A stretch of 64,000 nucleotides of DNA from Dehalococcoidia bacterium (GCA_041653995.1 JBAZEK010000001.1:868001-932000); one strand, 5' to 3'; shown: positions 53,380 to 62,849, numbered from the stretch's first letter. Notes: a model not told the origin generated them from the sequence alone. Numbers and translations: made by a program.

Positions 53380-54351
53380 TTACTTGCCTGTAAATAAACT
53401 CCTTGGATTGTCCACCATCATTGTGTTGATCTGCTTATCTGTGACTCCCTTCTCTTTTAAAGCAGGCAGTATGCTTTTAGAAACGTAATCTACCCGCCAG
53501 TTACTCAGCATCGCTACTATCTCGGGAGGAGCAATATCGCGCAAAGAGCGGCCACACCAGTAATTGCACGTATCATGGGATAACATAATTTTGTCCGCAT
53601 ACCCCAATTTGCATAACTCGGAGATATTTTTGATACAGACTTCATCCTGCGTATACAGAATCATTCCCATGCGGTCAAAACCGACGTAGAATCCCTTATC
53701 CAGAATTGCCTTGTAATAGTTCATATCGGTGGAGTTGGATACATGGCCGATTAAAACTTTCTTTTTGTCAGCACCTTCCTTGAGAAAGAGGTCAGCCTGC
53801 GCTATTCCGGGATCCGGACCCTCTGTATGCGTTATTATCGGTACACCGGTCTCTTTCTGCGCTATAATCGCAGCTTTAAATACGCTTTCCTCATATGGAG
53901 TAACGGTTTCACTGGATGCGACCTTGATGGCGCCTGCCTTCACACCTGTTTTACCGATACCGACATTTATCTCCCTTACAAACAACTCCGCCATCATTTT
54001 GGGCATATCCTTGACAAACATGGTCTTGGCCACCCAGTAGGTCGTGGCGCCGGTAGTCCCGTTGAACAGGCCCGTCACACATATAATGTTGATTCCCGAC
54101 TTCCTGGCCAGTTCTTTATAAAGCTCGGGGTCCCGCGTATAGTCGTTTGGTGTGCAGTCCACTATAGTTCCTATGCCGACCTCCCTGGCAGCCTTACAGA
54201 CTTCCAGATTGGTCTTCAATGCGGCCTTCCTGTCATACGGAAACATTGTTTCGTCCGTCTGCCAACCGGGCTGCCCGATGATAAAATGTTCGTGCACCAG
54301 TGTCTTTCCCAGCTTATCAGGGGCAATGGGTCCCAGCACGGAGTTAATCAT
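53380..54351 (-). CDS. Phosphotriesterase-family amidohydrolase
   Basis: 323 residues. LVHEHF gives the two His ligands, the bridging Lys lies in AGAIKVASS, and ITHTEG, LIGHVSNS and LSHDTCN supply the rest of the binuclear site. It is close to phosphotriesterase-like lactonases, so a lactone or ester is a more likely substrate than a phosphotriester. ATG 54351 has AGGAGG nine bases in front; a TTG eight codons earlier runs through the ribosome site. Confidence 0.85.
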   Translation of the reverse strand: MINSVLGPIAPDKLGKTLVHEHFIIGQPGWQTDETMFPYDRKAALKTNLEVCKAAREVGIGTIVDCTPNDYTRDPELYKELARKSGINIICVTGLFNGTTGATTYWVAKTMFVKDMPKMMAELFVREINVGIGKTGVKAGAIKVASSETVTPYEESVFKAAIIAQKETGVPIITHTEGPDPGIAQADLFLKEGADKKKVLIGHVSNSTDMNYYKAILDKGFYVGFDRMGMILYTQDEVCIKNISELCKLGYADKIMLSHDTCNYWCGRSLRDIAPPEIVAMLSNWRVDYVSKSILPALKEKGVTDKQINTMMVDNPRSLFTGK

Positions 54352-54409
54352 CCAATTAAACCTCCTTACTATCAATTAACCCTGGCTAACGATGATTGAA
54401 AGCGGCATG

Positions 54410-55177
54410 CTATAAACCAAAGGCATACCAGCCCGCATCTGCCGTTATGCCCGAATCGGCAGTGATGATCGAGCCGGTTATATACCGCGCTTCATCTGAG
54501 GCCAGGAAATATGCCAGGTAGCCTACATCGTCAGGCACCAGCGCCTTATGCATCGGAATGTATTTGAGAAATACATCGACATCGCGATCTGTCAGTTCAT
54601 CCATCATTTCGGTAAGCACCAGGCCCGGGACAATACAGTTAACGCGGATAGGAATGGCAGCCAGCTCACGGGACAGTACCTTAGTAAATTGATGAACGGC
54701 CGCTTTCATCGGACCATAGACTATACCGGGCAATGATTCCAACCCCTCAACAGAGCCGATGTTTATGATATTGCCGCTTTTTTGTGCTTTCATCTCTTTG
54801 ACTGCTCTGCGAGAACAGTAAAATGTGCCCTTGAAATGAATGTTTATTAGATCATCCACCAGTTTCAGGTCAATATCAGTTATCGGTGCCATCGGTTCGG
54901 CAATTCCGGCATTATTAACAAGAATGTCCACTTTGCCGAATTTTTCCATGGTGAAATCAAACAGCTTTTCAACATCCGAAAGAACGCTGACATCGGCTTT
55001 CACCGGATAGATTTCAATATCCGCCTTCTTTAATTCCTTGGCTGTTTTCTCAAGTACTTCAAATGTCCTGCCCGCTATCACTACGTCGATTCCCCGTTTT
55101 GTGAATATACGGGCAATCCCTTTGCCAATACCTCGACCTCCCCCCGTTATTACTGCAACCTTGTTAGACCTCGCCAT
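54410..55177 (-). CDS. Short-chain dehydrogenase/reductase
   Basis: 255 residues. TGGGRGIGKGIA, NNAGIAEP, IGSVEGLES and YGPMK place it in the classical SDR family. The C-terminus ends GITADAGWYAFGL. GGGAGG precedes the ATG. It lies in the minus-strand operon between the phosphotriesterase-like and CoA-transferase genes; probably an oxidoreductase acting on a hydroxyacyl-CoA or alicyclic alcohol. Confidence 0.87.
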   Translation of the reverse strand: MARSNKVAVITGGGRGIGKGIARIFTKRGIDVVIAGRTFEVLEKTAKELKKADIEIYPVKADVSVLSDVEKLFDFTMEKFGKVDILVNNAGIAEPMAPITDIDLKLVDDLINIHFKGTFYCSRRAVKEMKAQKSGNIINIGSVEGLESLPGIVYGPMKAAVHQFTKVLSRELAAIPIRVNCIVPGLVLTEMMDELTDRDVDVFLKYIPMHKALVPDDVGYLAYFLASDEARYITGSIITADSGITADAGWYAFGL

Positions 55178-55304
55178 TAAAATGTACCTCCCATTAAATT
55201 TAATATATATGCCGTGAAAGTTAGCTTCTCTAAGTACCGTGTAGATACATCACTTTTATTTCGTTGAATTCGCCATACGTAATTCCAGATCGATTGTGAT
55301 TCTA

Positions 55305-56534
55305 TCAGGCAACTATCTTATTTTTCTTCAACCTGGATATATCCGCTTCGCTGTATCCCAGGCCTGATAGCAGCTCTGTCGTATGCTGGCCAAGCGTCGG
55401 AGCGGCACATTTGATTTGTGCTGGTGTGTCAGACAAAGTCAGGGGTAAATCCAGCACCCTGGTTTTACCGGACACCGGATGCTCTATTTCTTTGATCATA
55501 TCTACGGCTTGCACCTGAGGATGCATTGATCCACCGAACAATGTCTCATAGTCATATATCGCAGAGCCCATACCCCCGAGTTCGTCGATCATATTTATCA
55601 TGTCTTCGCTTTTTTTGTCCGCAAAATACGTTTCGAAAAGAGGCTTCATCTCCTGCGCATCCCTGCCGAGGCCTACAGCTCTCAGCCCCTTATATTTAAA
55701 CCATGGATCCTCAAGCAATTCACCAAGTCCGACCCTCTTTAAAAACTCCACCCATATATCCAGAGCTTTTTCTATTCCGCCACCAACCCGTCCGATGACA
55801 GAAAATACGATCGGCCTATCAAGGGTTGCGTAACCGTGCTCCGCATGGTCATAAGGACCAGTAAAAAACCATCCGCCATAGGTATCAGGGTTGCAGAAAG
55901 CCTGTATCCAGTAACAACCCATTTGGATCATAGAGCGCATCGCTGAGATTTCCACTTTCTGACCGATACCTGTCTTCCGCCTGTAATATAACGCTGCCAG
56001 GATACCCTGCATGGCATGCAGGCCGCTTCCCATGGCTGCGACATCCACTCCAACCCTTACAGGTTCCTCGCCCATCTCACCCAAATACTGCGTAAAACCT
56101 GCCATCCCCTGCAGCTCAAGCTCTGAAGCAGGTCTGTTTTTGTACGGACCGGTCTCGCCAAAACTTGAGATCGAGCAGTACACTACCTGTGATTTATATC
56201 GAACGATATCCTCGTATCCCAGACCCAGTTTCTCGGCATAGCAGGAATCGAAGCTCTCGATAAATATATCTGCGTTCCTGGCCAGTTGATATACTATCTC
56301 CTTGCCTTGGGGTTTATTGTAATCGACTGCTATGCTTTTTTTATTACGGTTTAAAGACATGAAAAGAGAACTTTCCCCTTTGATAAAGGGGCCAAGCTGT
56401 CTGGTAGTATCACCTTCGATACCCTCTACTTTTATTATCTCAGCGCCAAGATCGCCCAGATGCATCGAGCAATAAGGGCCAGCAACATCTTCAGTTAAAT
56501 CAACGACTTTTATTCCCCCGAGAACCTCTGTCAT
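55305..56534 (-). CDS. Family III CoA-transferase, copy 1 (Asp replaced by Glu)
   Basis: 409 residues of the CaiB/BaiF group, which move CoA from one acyl-CoA to another. GGIKVVDLTEDVAGPYCSMHLGD and RNKKSIAVDY are the usual signatures. The nucleophilic Asp, expected after the GPY..RP run, appears to be Glu (RPASELELQG), unlike the two sister genes. AGGAGG precedes the ATG. It lies between an SDR and a second CoA-transferase gene. Confidence 0.87.
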   Translation of the reverse strand: MTEVLGGIKVVDLTEDVAGPYCSMHLGDLGAEIIKVEGIEGDTTRQLGPFIKGESSLFMSLNRNKKSIAVDYNKPQGKEIVYQLARNADIFIESFDSCYAEKLGLGYEDIVRYKSQVVYCSISSFGETGPYKNRPASELELQGMAGFTQYLGEMGEEPVRVGVDVAAMGSGLHAMQGILAALYYRRKTGIGQKVEISAMRSMIQMGCYWIQAFCNPDTYGGWFFTGPYDHAEHGYATLDRPIVFSVIGRVGGGIEKALDIWVEFLKRVGLGELLEDPWFKYKGLRAVGLGRDAQEMKPLFETYFADKKSEDMINMIDELGGMGSAIYDYETLFGGSMHPQVQAVDMIKEIEHPVSGKTRVLDLPLTLSDTPAQIKCAAPTLGQHTTELLSGLGYSEADISRLKKNKIVA

Positions 56535-56586
56535 TTTATCCTCCTGTCAACTCTTAATAATTAAGTTACTTGCAGTGAGCTGACCT

Positions 56587-57729
56587 CTATGAGTTAAGCA
56601 TTTTAAGAATCTCATCGCGATTTTGATCCGGTTTGACTGTAGGAGTCATTTTCTCTGCAGGTGTCTTTTTAAAAAGCCATGGCGCTGCATATCCTTTAAT
56701 TACACCGAACATGCTATCCATATTGAAGAACCATCCATTCGCCTGAATATGCGGATCGCTGATCAGGGCTTCATAGTCGTAATTAAGTCCGCACGGCACA
56801 TCGCATCTCTTCAGATGCAGCATCCACCAGTATGCAGATTTATCGGCAATTTTTTCCTGAATTAACGGGATCAATTCATCACGGTTTTTTACTCTTAGTG
56901 TATTCGTCTTGAACCGTGGATCATTCTGGAGGTTCTGCAACTCCAACGCAGCACACAGCTTCGGCCAGTAGCTTTCTTTCGGTACACTGATATTTACATA
57001 CTTGTTATCCCAGGTCCTGAATGATTGAGACGGAACGATGTGAACACAGGCGCTTCCCAGCCGTTCAGGATTTTTTCCCGTGGCGAAAAACTCGGAGATG
57101 CGTGTTATCTGCATAGACATAGTCGATTGCAGATGCGAGGTCTCGATTTTTTGTCCCCTGCCTGTGATCTCCCTGGCCAGCAATCCGATAAGTGTTGCCG
57201 ATACAATTGTTAATGAAGCATTAATATCCGCATGCGCCGCATTTCTGAATATCTCCGGCTGACCGCCTTTTTTCCCGGTGACACTGGCAAAACCTGATGC
57301 CGCCTGGACAAAATGATCTGCGGCGGCATATTTAGACCAGGGCCCCTTATTTCCATAGGATGTGCTTTCTATGTATATTACTCTTGGATTGCTCTTATTC
57401 ATTTCATCATAACCGAATCCGATTCTCTCAAGTGCGCCAAGACGGCGGTTATTAATTACTACATCAGCCCATTGAATAAGCTTTTTACCTAACTCCTTTC
57501 CTTTATCGCCCCTCAAGTCTAGTATTATGCTTTTCTTATTGAAGTGGCTGCCTATATAAGTCGATCCATAGCCACCTACGGGAGTCCCCACAAATATCAG
57601 CCCGTCCAAATTTGGAGGTTCGATCCGGATAGCATCAGCACCCATGAGTGCAAGCAAGCTGCACGCAGCTGGCCCCACCCCGAAAGCGCCAAGGTCAAGT
57701 ACTTTTATTCCCGCCAATGGTCCTGTCAT
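56587..57729 (-). CDS. Family III CoA-transferase, copy 2
   Basis: 380 residues. GIKVLDLGAFGVGPAACSLLALMGAD is the usual CaiB-like N-terminus, FNKKSIILDLRGDKGKE the second signature. The probable catalytic Asp is in AAADHFVQAASG. AGGAGGT precedes the ATG. A long hairpin (57814-57866) lies in the gap upstream. It is about as distant from copy 1 as from copy 3. Confidence 0.88.
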   Translation of the reverse strand: MTGPLAGIKVLDLGAFGVGPAACSLLALMGADAIRIEPPNLDGLIFVGTPVGGYGSTYIGSHFNKKSIILDLRGDKGKELGKKLIQWADVVINNRRLGALERIGFGYDEMNKSNPRVIYIESTSYGNKGPWSKYAAADHFVQAASGFASVTGKKGGQPEIFRNAAHADINASLTIVSATLIGLLAREITGRGQKIETSHLQSTMSMQITRISEFFATGKNPERLGSACVHIVPSQSFRTWDNKYVNISVPKESYWPKLCAALELQNLQNDPRFKTNTLRVKNRDELIPLIQEKIADKSAYWWMLHLKRCDVPCGLNYDYEALISDPHIQANGWFFNMDSMFGVIKGYAAPWLFKKTPAEKMTPTVKPDQNRDEILKMLNS

Positions 57730-57813
57730 ATCCGGTTACCTCCTCGTACATGGTTTATTTACCATATGACAAAATGCCGGCCTGCATCAGACGATTTCAA
57801 TCATATTACCTGT

Positions 57814-57866
57814 CAATGGAGAAGCTGCCTGACGATCTATCGCCTTGCCCGGCAACTTCTCCATTG
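57814..57866. repeat. Long hairpin between the MFS gene and CoA-transferase copy 2
   Basis: CAATGGAGAAG and CTTCTCCATTG form an 11-bp stem, extended after one mismatch by TGCC/GGCA, with a 21-base loop. It lies within the operon, 31 bases from the MFS stop and 85 bases before the next start. No strong T-run follows on the minus strand. Possibly mRNA processing, partial termination or expression balancing. Confidence 0.6.
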
Positions 57867-57896
57867 CTATTTTCATTACTAATGTATGGATTGTTT

Positions 57897-59207
57897 CTAT
57901 TTCTCAGCCAAAACGGTGTCGCTTACGAGTTGGCTCTCCTTGGGATAGTATCTCCAGTTGATACCGTAGAAGATTACTGCCAGAAGTGTGACGGGAAGTA
58001 ACCAGAGAAATCCGGCGCGTATGCCGTCAGCTCCGCCTCCGAGCGCATCTGAAATCGCGCCCACTATTGACGGGCCTATCGAACCGACAACGAAGAAAGC
58101 TGTTACGACAATTCCATAGGAGGAATATCTGTGGGAGACCGGTGTGACATCCATTGTTAGAGAGTAAATGAGAGTGCCACATATTCCAACTACGAGCATC
58201 AAAACCATTAGTAGTACGCTCATGAGAGGTATTGGAATTGATCCCATCAAATATATTACTGTTCCAACCAGGATAGCAAAAAGCAGTTGAGCAATGGTCA
58301 TTAAATAAATACGCGCACCCTTTTGCCTCCTGTACCATATATCTGCTATGAAACCACCACCTAATGATCCCAGTATGCCTATTAAAGCAGCAGAGCCCAC
58401 TATGCCGCCAGCCTGTGCTGCATTTAAGTCATAGGCGCGCATCATGAATGCGGGCAGCCAACCTATCACAGTAGTAAGCATCACTCCGAAGCACATCTGT
58501 CCTAACAATGTAAACACATATGATTTAATTTTAAAAAGTGCCAGCCAATCTCTGAAGTATTGCTTGCTGAGCAAGCTTTCTCCTTCCTTTTTAGGGGTTT
58601 TATAGTCCTTCAGGAAAAACGCCCAGATACCAAAAATTACGCCGGGTATCGCGAATATAAAAAACGGCATCTGCCACATCCCTGTCGATGTAACTATTAT
58701 TCCGCCAACTATCATACCGAGAGCGCTTCCGCCGGTGCCGCCAATACCAAAGATACCATTCACCATTGCTCTTTTTGATTTGCTGAATGCCACCGACAGC
58801 CAACCCGAGCCGATCGTTGTAAAACCATCTTCACCCAGACCGACGGCCGCCCGGACGAAGAGCATGCTGATAAAATTCGTGCACAGGCCGGTAAGAAAGG
58901 TTGTCACGCTCCAGAATAATGCCATTATGCCGGCAAGCTTGCGGCGGCTCCAGCGATCGATAAGAATCCCTAACGGGATTGTAACCGCTCCGACCATTAT
59001 CTGAAATGCAGTCTGTATTGCTCCAAGCTGCGTATCGGAAAAGCCAAGGGACACTTTAATGTTCTGCAATGTTACAGACAGAATAGCCCTGTCGGCATAG
59101 TTGATGATGAACAGAATCATTAATACTATCAGGATGCTGGCCTTCTGCCCATTGGTAATCTTATAGGTCTTTTGTGATTGCGCCGATGACTCGATTGTTG
59201 ATTCCAT
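57897..59207 (-). CDS. MFS transporter E
   Basis: 436 residues, 12 helices. GILIDRWSRRKLAGIMALFW and VRAAVGLGEDGFTTIGSGW match the group of carriers found across this window. The GGAGGT is very close to the ATG and a GGAG lies at 11 bases. Being in the operon with CoA-transferases and next to a divergent PrpD, it likely imports the acid these genes degrade. Confidence 0.84.
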   Translation of the reverse strand: MESTIESSAQSQKTYKITNGQKASILIVLMILFIINYADRAILSVTLQNIKVSLGFSDTQLGAIQTAFQIMVGAVTIPLGILIDRWSRRKLAGIMALFWSVTTFLTGLCTNFISMLFVRAAVGLGEDGFTTIGSGWLSVAFSKSKRAMVNGIFGIGGTGGSALGMIVGGIIVTSTGMWQMPFFIFAIPGVIFGIWAFFLKDYKTPKKEGESLLSKQYFRDWLALFKIKSYVFTLLGQMCFGVMLTTVIGWLPAFMMRAYDLNAAQAGGIVGSAALIGILGSLGGGFIADIWYRRQKGARIYLMTIAQLLFAILVGTVIYLMGSIPIPLMSVLLMVLMLVVGICGTLIYSLTMDVTPVSHRYSSYGIVVTAFFVVGSIGPSIVGAISDALGGGADGIRAGFLWLLPVTLLAVIFYGINWRYYPKESQLVSDTVLAEK

Positions 59208-59351
59208 ACCTCCAATACACTCCTTCGTATTTATTCTACCTTGTTACCGAATTCTTTCATGCGAGACAGTACTTTCTTCTGATTTGGAATAGCTGCAATT
59301 AAGTAACGTCGATCTTCCCCGCTCTTGCATCCGAGCTTGATTACCCATTGT

Positions 59352-60533
59352 TTATTCGACAGTCCTTGCTTTACGCAACTCTTCTATTTGCTTTTCACTG
59401 AATCGTAGCTCCTGCAAAATCTCATCAGTATGCTGTCCGGGACGCGGGCAGAATGTTCTGTAACTGGGAGGAGTATCTGATAGTTTCAGGGGGTTACCCA
59501 GCTGTTTGATTTTGCCCAGAACAGCGTGTTCTTTTGGCATGACCATCTTGCGACTTATTAAATGCGGGTCATTGACAGCTTCTTCTATGTAGTTAACAGG
59601 AGCCAGCATAATCTGTTTTTCTTTGGCCCATTCCCACCACTCATCTTTGGTCTTTGTCAGGAAGACCAACTTCAATATTCCGAATAGCTCATTTCGTTCC
59701 TCCTCATTTCGCGGCCACTGGCGGGAAATCAGTTCCTGCTTTTCTATATCCTGACAAAAGTTCTTCCAGAACTGTGGCTCTATACATTGTAAGGTTATAT
59801 ACTCCCCGTCTTTGGTTGGGTAAACAGCGCTGCAGGGTTCTCCACCTGTTGTCATGGTTTTGCCACGCCTTCTCTTCTCACCGGAAGCCAGGTTCACAGA
59901 AACGTCAACTGCTATAAAAGAGAACACGGCATCCATATAGCTTATATCGATCAGTTGTCCCTTGCCTGTCTTTTCCCTGGCCAGCAGCGCAAGCAATATA
60001 CCGGCTAACGGGTACAGAGCAGCTCCTGCAAAATCGGCTACCATATTGCTGGGAAAACAGGGGGGCCCGTCAACTGGACCTATTAGACTCAGGGCTCCCG
60101 ATACAGCCATAAAGTTTGCATCATGACCCACACAATCGCGATAAGGTCCGGTCTGGCCATATCCACTTACTTGACAATAAATAATCCGCGGATTTATTTG
60201 TCTAATGGTTTCATAGCCGATCCCCAGACGCTCCATTGTACCGGCACGTGAATTTTCAATCAGAACATCGATGTTTTCAGCTAATTTACGTATTAAGTCA
60301 CGCCCCTCCTCGGACCTCATGTTGACTTTGATGCTTCTTTTATTGCGATCCAGAAATGTATAGACAAGCATCAGATCCTCTGCGGCATCCTTAATGTGTT
60401 CCGTAGGACTGAAACCTACAGGATCGACTTTGATTACATCGGCGCCAAAGTCCGCCAGATGCATAGCCGCAGTGGCTGGCGGATATCCGCGACATAGGTC
60501 TAAAACCTTGACACCTTCCAGAGCTTGTACCAT
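59352..60533 (-). CDS. Family III CoA-transferase, copy 3
   Basis: 393 residues. EGVKVLDLCRGYPPATAAMHLADFGAD and LDRNKRSIKVNMRSEEGRD are CaiB-like. The catalytic Asp is probable in VGHDANFMAVSG. GGAGGG precedes the ATG. It is the first gene of the minus-strand group and is divergent from the PrpD gene with a shared promoter region. Confidence 0.88.
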   Translation of the reverse strand: MVQALEGVKVLDLCRGYPPATAAMHLADFGADVIKVDPVGFSPTEHIKDAAEDLMLVYTFLDRNKRSIKVNMRSEEGRDLIRKLAENIDVLIENSRAGTMERLGIGYETIRQINPRIIYCQVSGYGQTGPYRDCVGHDANFMAVSGALSLIGPVDGPPCFPSNMVADFAGAALYPLAGILLALLAREKTGKGQLIDISYMDAVFSFIAVDVSVNLASGEKRRRGKTMTTGGEPCSAVYPTKDGEYITLQCIEPQFWKNFCQDIEKQELISRQWPRNEEERNELFGILKLVFLTKTKDEWWEWAKEKQIMLAPVNYIEEAVNDPHLISRKMVMPKEHAVLGKIKQLGNPLKLSDTPPSYRTFCPRPGQHTDEILQELRFSEKQIEELRKARTVE

Positions 60534-60675
60534 AAATTACCCTCCATTTTTTTATTGCTCCCGGATAAACAACATACCCCTATATTCATCATATTCAGCG
60601 ACCAGTATTTTTACTGACATTATTCTGCACGCTATTGCTTATTTAAGTGATGCGTTCAGGATTAAATTTGATGAT

Positions 60676-60705
60676 ATAATAACATTCTATATAATATATT
60701 GTCAA
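60676..60705 (-). promoter_or_regulatory. Predicted promoter of the CoA-transferase operon
   Basis: TTGACA (60705-60700), 18 bases, then TATTAT (60681-60676) on the minus strand, giving a leader of about 135 bases. The -35 lies inside one arm of the inverted repeat 60698-60729. Confidence 0.65.
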
Positions 60706-60729
60706 CATCGAACTTTATGCTATTGACAA
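60698..60729. promoter_or_regulatory. Inverted repeat joining two divergent -35 boxes
   Basis: ATTGTCAA (60698-60705) and TTGACAAT (60722-60729) with a 16-base spacer. Each arm holds a -35 box of one of the two divergent promoters. It may be chance symmetry of the two promoters or an operator. Confidence 0.5.
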
Positions 60730-60750
60730 TTTAGTTGATCAATGATACTA
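60722..60750 (+). promoter_or_regulatory. Predicted promoter of the MmgE/PrpD gene
   Basis: TTGACA (60722-60727), 17 bases, TACTAT (60745-60750); start near 60757, with a leader of about 95 bases to the ATG at 60852. A reading frame open from 60735 has no ribosome site and the family begins at the ATG. Confidence 0.65.
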
Positions 60751-60851
60751 TACAAAATTATCTGATAAGCATACGCTGGAATCTTGTGGAGGTGGAAACA
60801 GGATGTATCAAAATAAGGATCCAGAGCTTGAAAAGTATCGAAGGAGGCAGT

Positions 60852-62216
60852 ATGAACGATAAAATCAGTATTACAACGAGTTTCGCCAGGCAAATTACAT
60901 CCCTGGGCTTTGAAGATATACCCAAGCCGCTGATACAGAAGGTTAAGACCTGCGTTTTTCACGTGCTGGCATGTTCCTTCAACGGTCATCACCTGCCGTG
61001 GTCGCAAACCGCCATTAATTACTTAAAGGCTCTCAATACCAAGGGAACTGCTACTTCATTTATTGATGGTATCAGAGCTCCATCCCCGGATGTAGCCTTC
61101 GTCAACTCAGTCCTGGCCCACAGCATCATACAGGAGGACCAGCATCTTGCTACAGGCAGCCATCCCGGCACAATGGTTATTCCGGCAGCACTGGCAGTGG
61201 GAGAGGAAACAAATTGCACCGGGAAAGATCTCGTAACAGCTATCGTTCTTGGCTATGAATTAATAGGACGGATAGGGGTCAGCGTGATGAGCTTCGAATT
61301 TATGAGCAAATTCAGGCCCAGTAGCTTCTGGGGGCCTTACGGCGCCTGTGCCGCTGCGAGCAGGCTGCTTGGTCTTAACCAGGATCAGGCGGCCAATGCT
61401 TTGGGCATGGCCGGCAATTTGTCCATGGGATTCCAGCAATGTTTTACTGAGGGAACCGACGATTTTTACTTCCACAACGGTTTTACCTCCAGCAACGGCG
61501 TCAGGGCGGCGATGCTCGGTAAAATGGGCATTCATGCGTCGAAATTCATTATCGAGGGGCCGGCGGGATTCTGGAACGGCTACAAAAGGCAACCGGGAGC
61601 CGATCGTATACTGGAAGGCTTAGGCCAATCATATGAAATATCGAGTGTATATTTTAAACCGGTCCCGTCATGCGCCATGGTTCAAACAGCAGTACAGCTC
61701 GCACACAGAATGTCAAAAACCCGGACAATCAATCCGGAGGAAATTAACAATATAGAAATTAGAACGTTCCAGGCAGCAATGAATTATCCGGGTGTGCACA
61801 ATCCAGGCCCTTTCACCAATATGTTGCAGGCCAAATTGAGTCTTGAATTTGGCGTTGCTGCCGCGCTGACTTTTAAAGAACTGAATCAGAGCATTTATGA
61901 TAGATACAATGATCCTCTAGTATCCGGAATAGCGGCTAACTCCGTTATGATAGTTGACGAAAATATAGAAAAGACGTTCTCCCAGACATTCCAGCAGGGC
62001 TGCCGGATAAATGTTGTCATGAAAGATAAAAGTGTTATCAGCGACAGTCTGGATAACGTCACTCCCATGACTGATGAACAGGTAGCTGATAACTTTAAAA
62101 CCCAGGCCAATCGATTTTTGAAGCATAGGCAGGCTGAGGAATTAACAGATAGTATTTATAACCTGGAGAAGATAGAAAATATACGAGAAATGACCAAACT
62201 ATTTGTTAAAAAATAG
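60852..62216 (+). CDS. MmgE/PrpD-family (2-methylcitrate dehydratase-type) protein
   Basis: 454 residues from ATG 60852, with AGGAGG just before it. MmgE/PrpD enzymes dehydrate or isomerise citrate-like acids or decarboxylate cis-aconitate. FHVLACSFNGHHLPW, LAHSIIQEDQHLATGSHPGT and GPYGACAAASRLLG match the family core. Divergent from the CoA-transferase operon with overlapping promoter regions, so both probably respond to the same signal. The substrate is not predicted. Confidence 0.85.
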   Translation: MNDKISITTSFARQITSLGFEDIPKPLIQKVKTCVFHVLACSFNGHHLPWSQTAINYLKALNTKGTATSFIDGIRAPSPDVAFVNSVLAHSIIQEDQHLATGSHPGTMVIPAALAVGEETNCTGKDLVTAIVLGYELIGRIGVSVMSFEFMSKFRPSSFWGPYGACAAASRLLGLNQDQAANALGMAGNLSMGFQQCFTEGTDDFYFHNGFTSSNGVRAAMLGKMGIHASKFIIEGPAGFWNGYKRQPGADRILEGLGQSYEISSVYFKPVPSCAMVQTAVQLAHRMSKTRTINPEEINNIEIRTFQAAMNYPGVHNPGPFTNMLQAKLSLEFGVAAALTFKELNQSIYDRYNDPLVSGIAANSVMIVDENIEKTFSQTFQQGCRINVVMKDKSVISDSLDNVTPMTDEQVADNFKTQANRFLKHRQAEELTDSIYNLEKIENIREMTKLFVKK

Positions 62217-62260
62217 TCAGACCTGCTTGATGAGCTTCTCTTATTTCAATTTTAATAGTC

Positions 62261-62336
62261 TGGTGGAGATAGGGGGATTCGAACCCCCGACCTCTGCGAT
62301 GCGAACGCAGCGCTCTCCCAATTGAGCTATATCCCC
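62261..62336 (-). tRNA. tRNA-Ala (anticodon CGC)
   Basis: All four arms are visible on the minus strand: acceptor GGGGATA/TATCTCC, D-arm GCTC/GAGC, anticodon stem CTGCG/CGCAG with loop TTCGCAT, T-arm GGGGG/CCCCC with TTCGAAT, then A and an encoded CCA. The G3-U70 wobble pair is the alanine identity element. It reads GCG. Confidence 0.97.
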
Positions 62337-62386
62337 ACGGGATTTGTATACTATCAAGGCCTATAAACCGTGTCAAGATTGATGGA

Positions 62387-62686
62387 CTAACGCCTGCGCT
62401 GCGGCTTGCGCTTGCCGCCGAAGCGGCCGCCGCCTCCGTGCTTGTCGCGCGGCATGGACTCGCTGATATCGAGCGTCCTTTCCTTGAGTTGCTTGCCCTT
62501 GAGCGCAGCGATGGCGGCCGCACCCTCATCCTTGTTGGCCATCTCCACAAATGCAAAGCCCCTCGGCTGACCGCTGTACTTATCCTTGATGATGGACACG
62601 GAGGTCACCTCGCCAAAAGGTGCGAACTCCGCCCTGATATCTTCCTCGGTCACATCACGGGCCAGGTTGCCCAGAAAAATATTCAT
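62387..62686 (-). CDS. RNA-recognition-motif protein
   Basis: 99 residues, a single RRM: RNP2 IFLGNL (3-8) and RNP1 RGFAFVEM (42-49), plus a basic Gly/Arg tail (GGGGRFGGKRKPQRRR). Such proteins in bacteria resemble the cold-inducible Rbp group and bind RNA. GGAGGT lies before the ATG. It is near the tRNA but no link is implied. Confidence 0.93.
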   Translation of the reverse strand: MNIFLGNLARDVTEEDIRAEFAPFGEVTSVSIIKDKYSGQPRGFAFVEMANKDEGAAAIAALKGKQLKERTLDISESMPRDKHGGGGRFGGKRKPQRRR

Positions 62687-62826
62687 GCGAGCACCTCCAA
62701 TTTATTTCTCATGCCTCCAACGAGGCTTTTCAAACAGGCCCTGTCCAACGGCAGTGAACGCCGTAACCGGCCTGAAGACAACGTATCAAGTGTCCGGCCC
62801 CGCGGCCGGTCGTGAGGTTTAAAGGA

Positions 62827-62849
62827 AATCCGCTTCTATTTAGCGGATT
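62827..62849 (-). terminator. Probable terminator overlapping the acyl-CoA synthetase stop
   Basis: AATCCGC-N9-GCGGATT on the minus strand, whose loop holds the TAG stop, followed by TTCCTTT. A 7-bp stem with only a moderate T-run, so an intrinsic terminator is probable but not certain. Confidence 0.55.
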
